From: a virus
IMG/VR virus record: IMGVR_UViG_3300027974_000163
Location: 1-23,241 of that record
Length of the DNA: 23,241 bases
Direction: 5' to 3' (one strand)
The notes beneath the pieces were generated by a model. The model saw only the letters and a program-made list of their open reading frames with translations, had not been told where the DNA came from and did no database searches. Numbering within the stretch: the first letter of the stretch is position 1; each line of letters begins with the position of its first letter. Shown here in pieces: positions 21,510 to 23,241 of the stretch. The translations under genes and the position numbers were made by a program.

Positions 21510-23241
21510 TTATAATCTCCCCCCTAAACTGAGTACTGCTCCTGGTGTTCCTGGTTGTGCTGCTGCGCCTGCTGGTGGTCCACCAAGTTGTGCTAGTAGT
21601 GTTTGAATGTTTGGTGGTCCTGCTGGTGCTGTTGGTTGTTCTGCACCCATACCTGGCATTGCTAGTCCTGGCATAGTTTCTGGTGCGCCTTGTGGTGCCA
21701 TCGCAGCCTGACGTTCTTGTGCGCGTTGCTGAGTTTTTTGTACAGCCTGATACAAACTCATATTCTTTTCCACAGTAAGCATTGTTAGGTATGCAAGGTC
21801 ATCTGGTTGGTATGGTCCGTTAGGGTCAGCAGCCTGTGTCTGAATACTTGATAGCAATGCGGCTTCTACTGATTCGGATGTGATGCGGTCTTTTTCTAGT
21901 TCAGGGTCAGTAATCAACGGGTCGGATTCACGGGCAGATTCTTTTGACATCAAACCTGTACCTAGTCTTTGACCTAAACCTACGATAAGACCGTTAACAT
22001 CTGAACCTGATGATGGGTATGAGACGTAGTGGAAGTCTGTTTCGAATACTTTGTTTGGCACATAGTTGGTCATGCCACCTGATGCGCGTCCTTGTAAGAA
22101 AAACGATTTCTTTTGATTGCCCCAATAGGCAAGTTCAATAGCAATAGCAATTTTGTCTTCTTCGTACAAGGCTTGTTCAAATACTGCTTGGGCTTCTTGT
22201 ACACGGAAATCAATTGTTGATGAGAGTACGTTTTCGCCGCGGCGACCTGTACGGATGTTGGTGCCTGATTCGCCACCGAACTCTGCAGGGATAGCACCCT
22301 CAAGTCGCTCTTGGCGTTCGAGACGGTCTAAGGCTGTATCTGTTTTGTAACCTGGGTTGGTCTGTAGTTGTTGAATGTCACCACCCTTAACAACACCTAA
22401 CTGACCTGTTTTTCCGTCAGCCATCTGGATGATTTCAGGGTTCTCGCCTGCGCGTGCCACCAAGTATTCGTCTGGGAAGATGCCGCGTTCGATAGCAATT
22501 TCTGTGAGTGCTTGTAAACGTGCGCGTGTGAAATACATTCCGAGTACACCGTCGTATTGTCCTTTAGGGGTATCTAATGAGATACGACTTGGGATAACGG
22601 ACAGTGGCATACCTGTACGGTTTGGCATCCGTTCCAGTTCAATGGTTTCTAAACCTGCTCGTTCTGGTGGTGTCATTCCTTCTGCGACTGGCGCACCCAT
22701 AACACACAAAACGATTTCCATGTCGTCGCAGTATTCGAGGATGGTGAAACGTGAGTCTGGTGTCACACGCCCCATGCGCAGTTTGCCAACAACTTGTGAA
22801 CCGTAATGGTCGATAAGCCATTGAGCGGTTTTGGTGTACGTAAAAATTGTGTCATCTGGTACTAGGTTGTCTGGGTCTTCGTTTGGTGCAGCGTAAGTGT
22901 CTAACGGGTTGCGGATAGACCAGGTTGGTGTCAACGTTTTGAAATCTGGGCGCAAATATACTGGGCTGGATGAGTATGCAAGGAAGTGTCTTGCACGTCG
23001 ACGCATTTTGAGTCCCATTTTGTTTTTGTCCCAGTATGACAAAATGATTTTTTTGCGAAGGCGTGCTTGTTCTTGTGAGTCTGCGTTGTTTTGTTTGATT
23101 GGTGGGAAGAATGGCATCGGCATTGTTGATGCGATACGCATAGAGGTTTGGTCTAAGCCTTGTACGAGCAGGTTTGCTACGTTGGTTCGTGCGTTGCGGT
23201 CAAGTTCTGATAACGGTATTACAATGTCGCCATTGGCGAGG
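21510..23241 (-). CDS. Portal protein (5' end outside window)
   Basis: The frame is open to the right edge, with 577 residues visible. The first visible residues, LANGDIVIPLSELDRNARTN, continue into ANLLVQGLDQTSMRIAS, so the internal Met at 23141 is not the true start. Features of actinophage portals seen are PFFPP near the start, a region with LAYSSSPVYLRPDF, FTILEYCDDMEIVLCVMG, the helix-rich stem with FRVQEAQAVFEQALYEEDKI, then LAYWGNQKKSFFLQG and SSGSDVNGLIVGLGQRLGTG. The last 90 residues are Pro/Ala/Gly-rich. The portal forms the dodecameric ring at the packaging vertex, to which terminase and neck bind. The terminase gene is expected just beyond the edge. Confidence 0.9.
   Translation of the reverse strand, partial: LANGDIVIPLSELDRNARTNVANLLVQGLDQTSMRIASTMPMPFFPPIKQNNADSQEQARLRKKIILSYWDKNKMGLKMRRRARHFLAYSSSPVYLRPDFKTLTPTWSIRNPLDTYAAPNEDPDNLVPDDTIFTYTKTAQWLIDHYGSQVVGKLRMGRVTPDSRFTILEYCDDMEIVLCVMGAPVAEGMTPPERAGLETIELERMPNRTGMPLSVIPSRISLDTPKGQYDGVLGMYFTRARLQALTEIAIERGIFPDEYLVARAGENPEIIQMADGKTGQLGVVKGGDIQQLQTNPGYKTDTALDRLERQERLEGAIPAEFGGESGTNIRTGRRGENVLSSTIDFRVQEAQAVFEQALYEEDKIAIAIELAYWGNQKKSFFLQGRASGGMTNYVPNKVFETDFHYVSYPSSGSDVNGLIVGLGQRLGTGLMSKESARESDPLITDPELEKDRITSESVEAALLSSIQTQAADPNGPYQPDDLAYLTMLTVEKNMSLYQAVQKTQQRAQERQAAMAPQGAPETMPGLAMPGMGAEQPTAPAGPPNIQTLLAQLGGPPAGAAAQPGTPGAVLSLGGRL

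Noticed and set aside
1-23241. tRNA genes, integrase, terminase, lysis genes, reverse transcriptase for fibre diversification
   Set aside because: Looked for by eye on both strands; no cloverleaf pattern and no matching protein motifs were found.

Overview
The window is part of a tailed double-stranded DNA phage genome, holding the virion structure and assembly genes. Every supported gene lies on the minus strand, so the genome reads from right to left here. The host is probably an actinobacterium. Many proteins match patterns I know from phages of Actinobacteria (large post-portal protein, 396 aa internal-type protein, HPDLDVEGC small protein, Gp80-like small virion protein, RxATGSGxGT-repeat protein). 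Base composition looks only moderately GC-rich, which would suit a low-to-mid-GC aquatic lineage better than a classic high-GC soil host; this host call is inference. Terminase (expected beyond the right edge), replication, integration and lysis genes are not in the window, so temperate or lytic lifestyle cannot be judged.

Layout in transcription order. (1) 23241-21141: the portal (its start is outside the window) and a small Pro/Ala-rich protein. (2) 21141-12643: four large genes of 1613, 284, 536 and 396 aa, probably virion-internal or ejected proteins, chained by TAATG overlaps or very short gaps. (3) 12642-11006: a 140-nt non-coding gap with a possible promoter, then scaffold and an N4-gp56-type major capsid protein, closed by a strong UUCG-loop terminator. 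(4) 10977-7693: a new unit that may start from an extended -10 promoter next to that terminator. It encodes a Gp80-like small virion protein, a protein with ten ~20-residue repeats, two small proteins, a GT4 glycosyltransferase and two tiny Lys-rich proteins. (5) 7692-4412: a probable head-tail adaptor, a 620 aa propeller-like tail/nozzle protein and a 172 aa tail protein. (6) 4410-1339: a fibre/receptor-binding cluster with a Gly-rich adhesin and two copies of a 'fibre plus small partner' cassette. (7) 1364-1: a secreted PA14-domain protein with a Thr-rich stalk that runs off the left edge.

No major tail tube or classical tape-measure gene is visible between capsid and fibres, and adaptor and propeller genes follow each other as in short-tailed phages, so I favour a podovirus-like particle. 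In that reading the portal and adaptor form the neck, the 620 aa protein the nozzle, and the four large proteins between portal and scaffold take the place of T7-type internal core proteins. The fibre cluster and the glycosyltransferase would shape how the particle looks to, and binds, its host.
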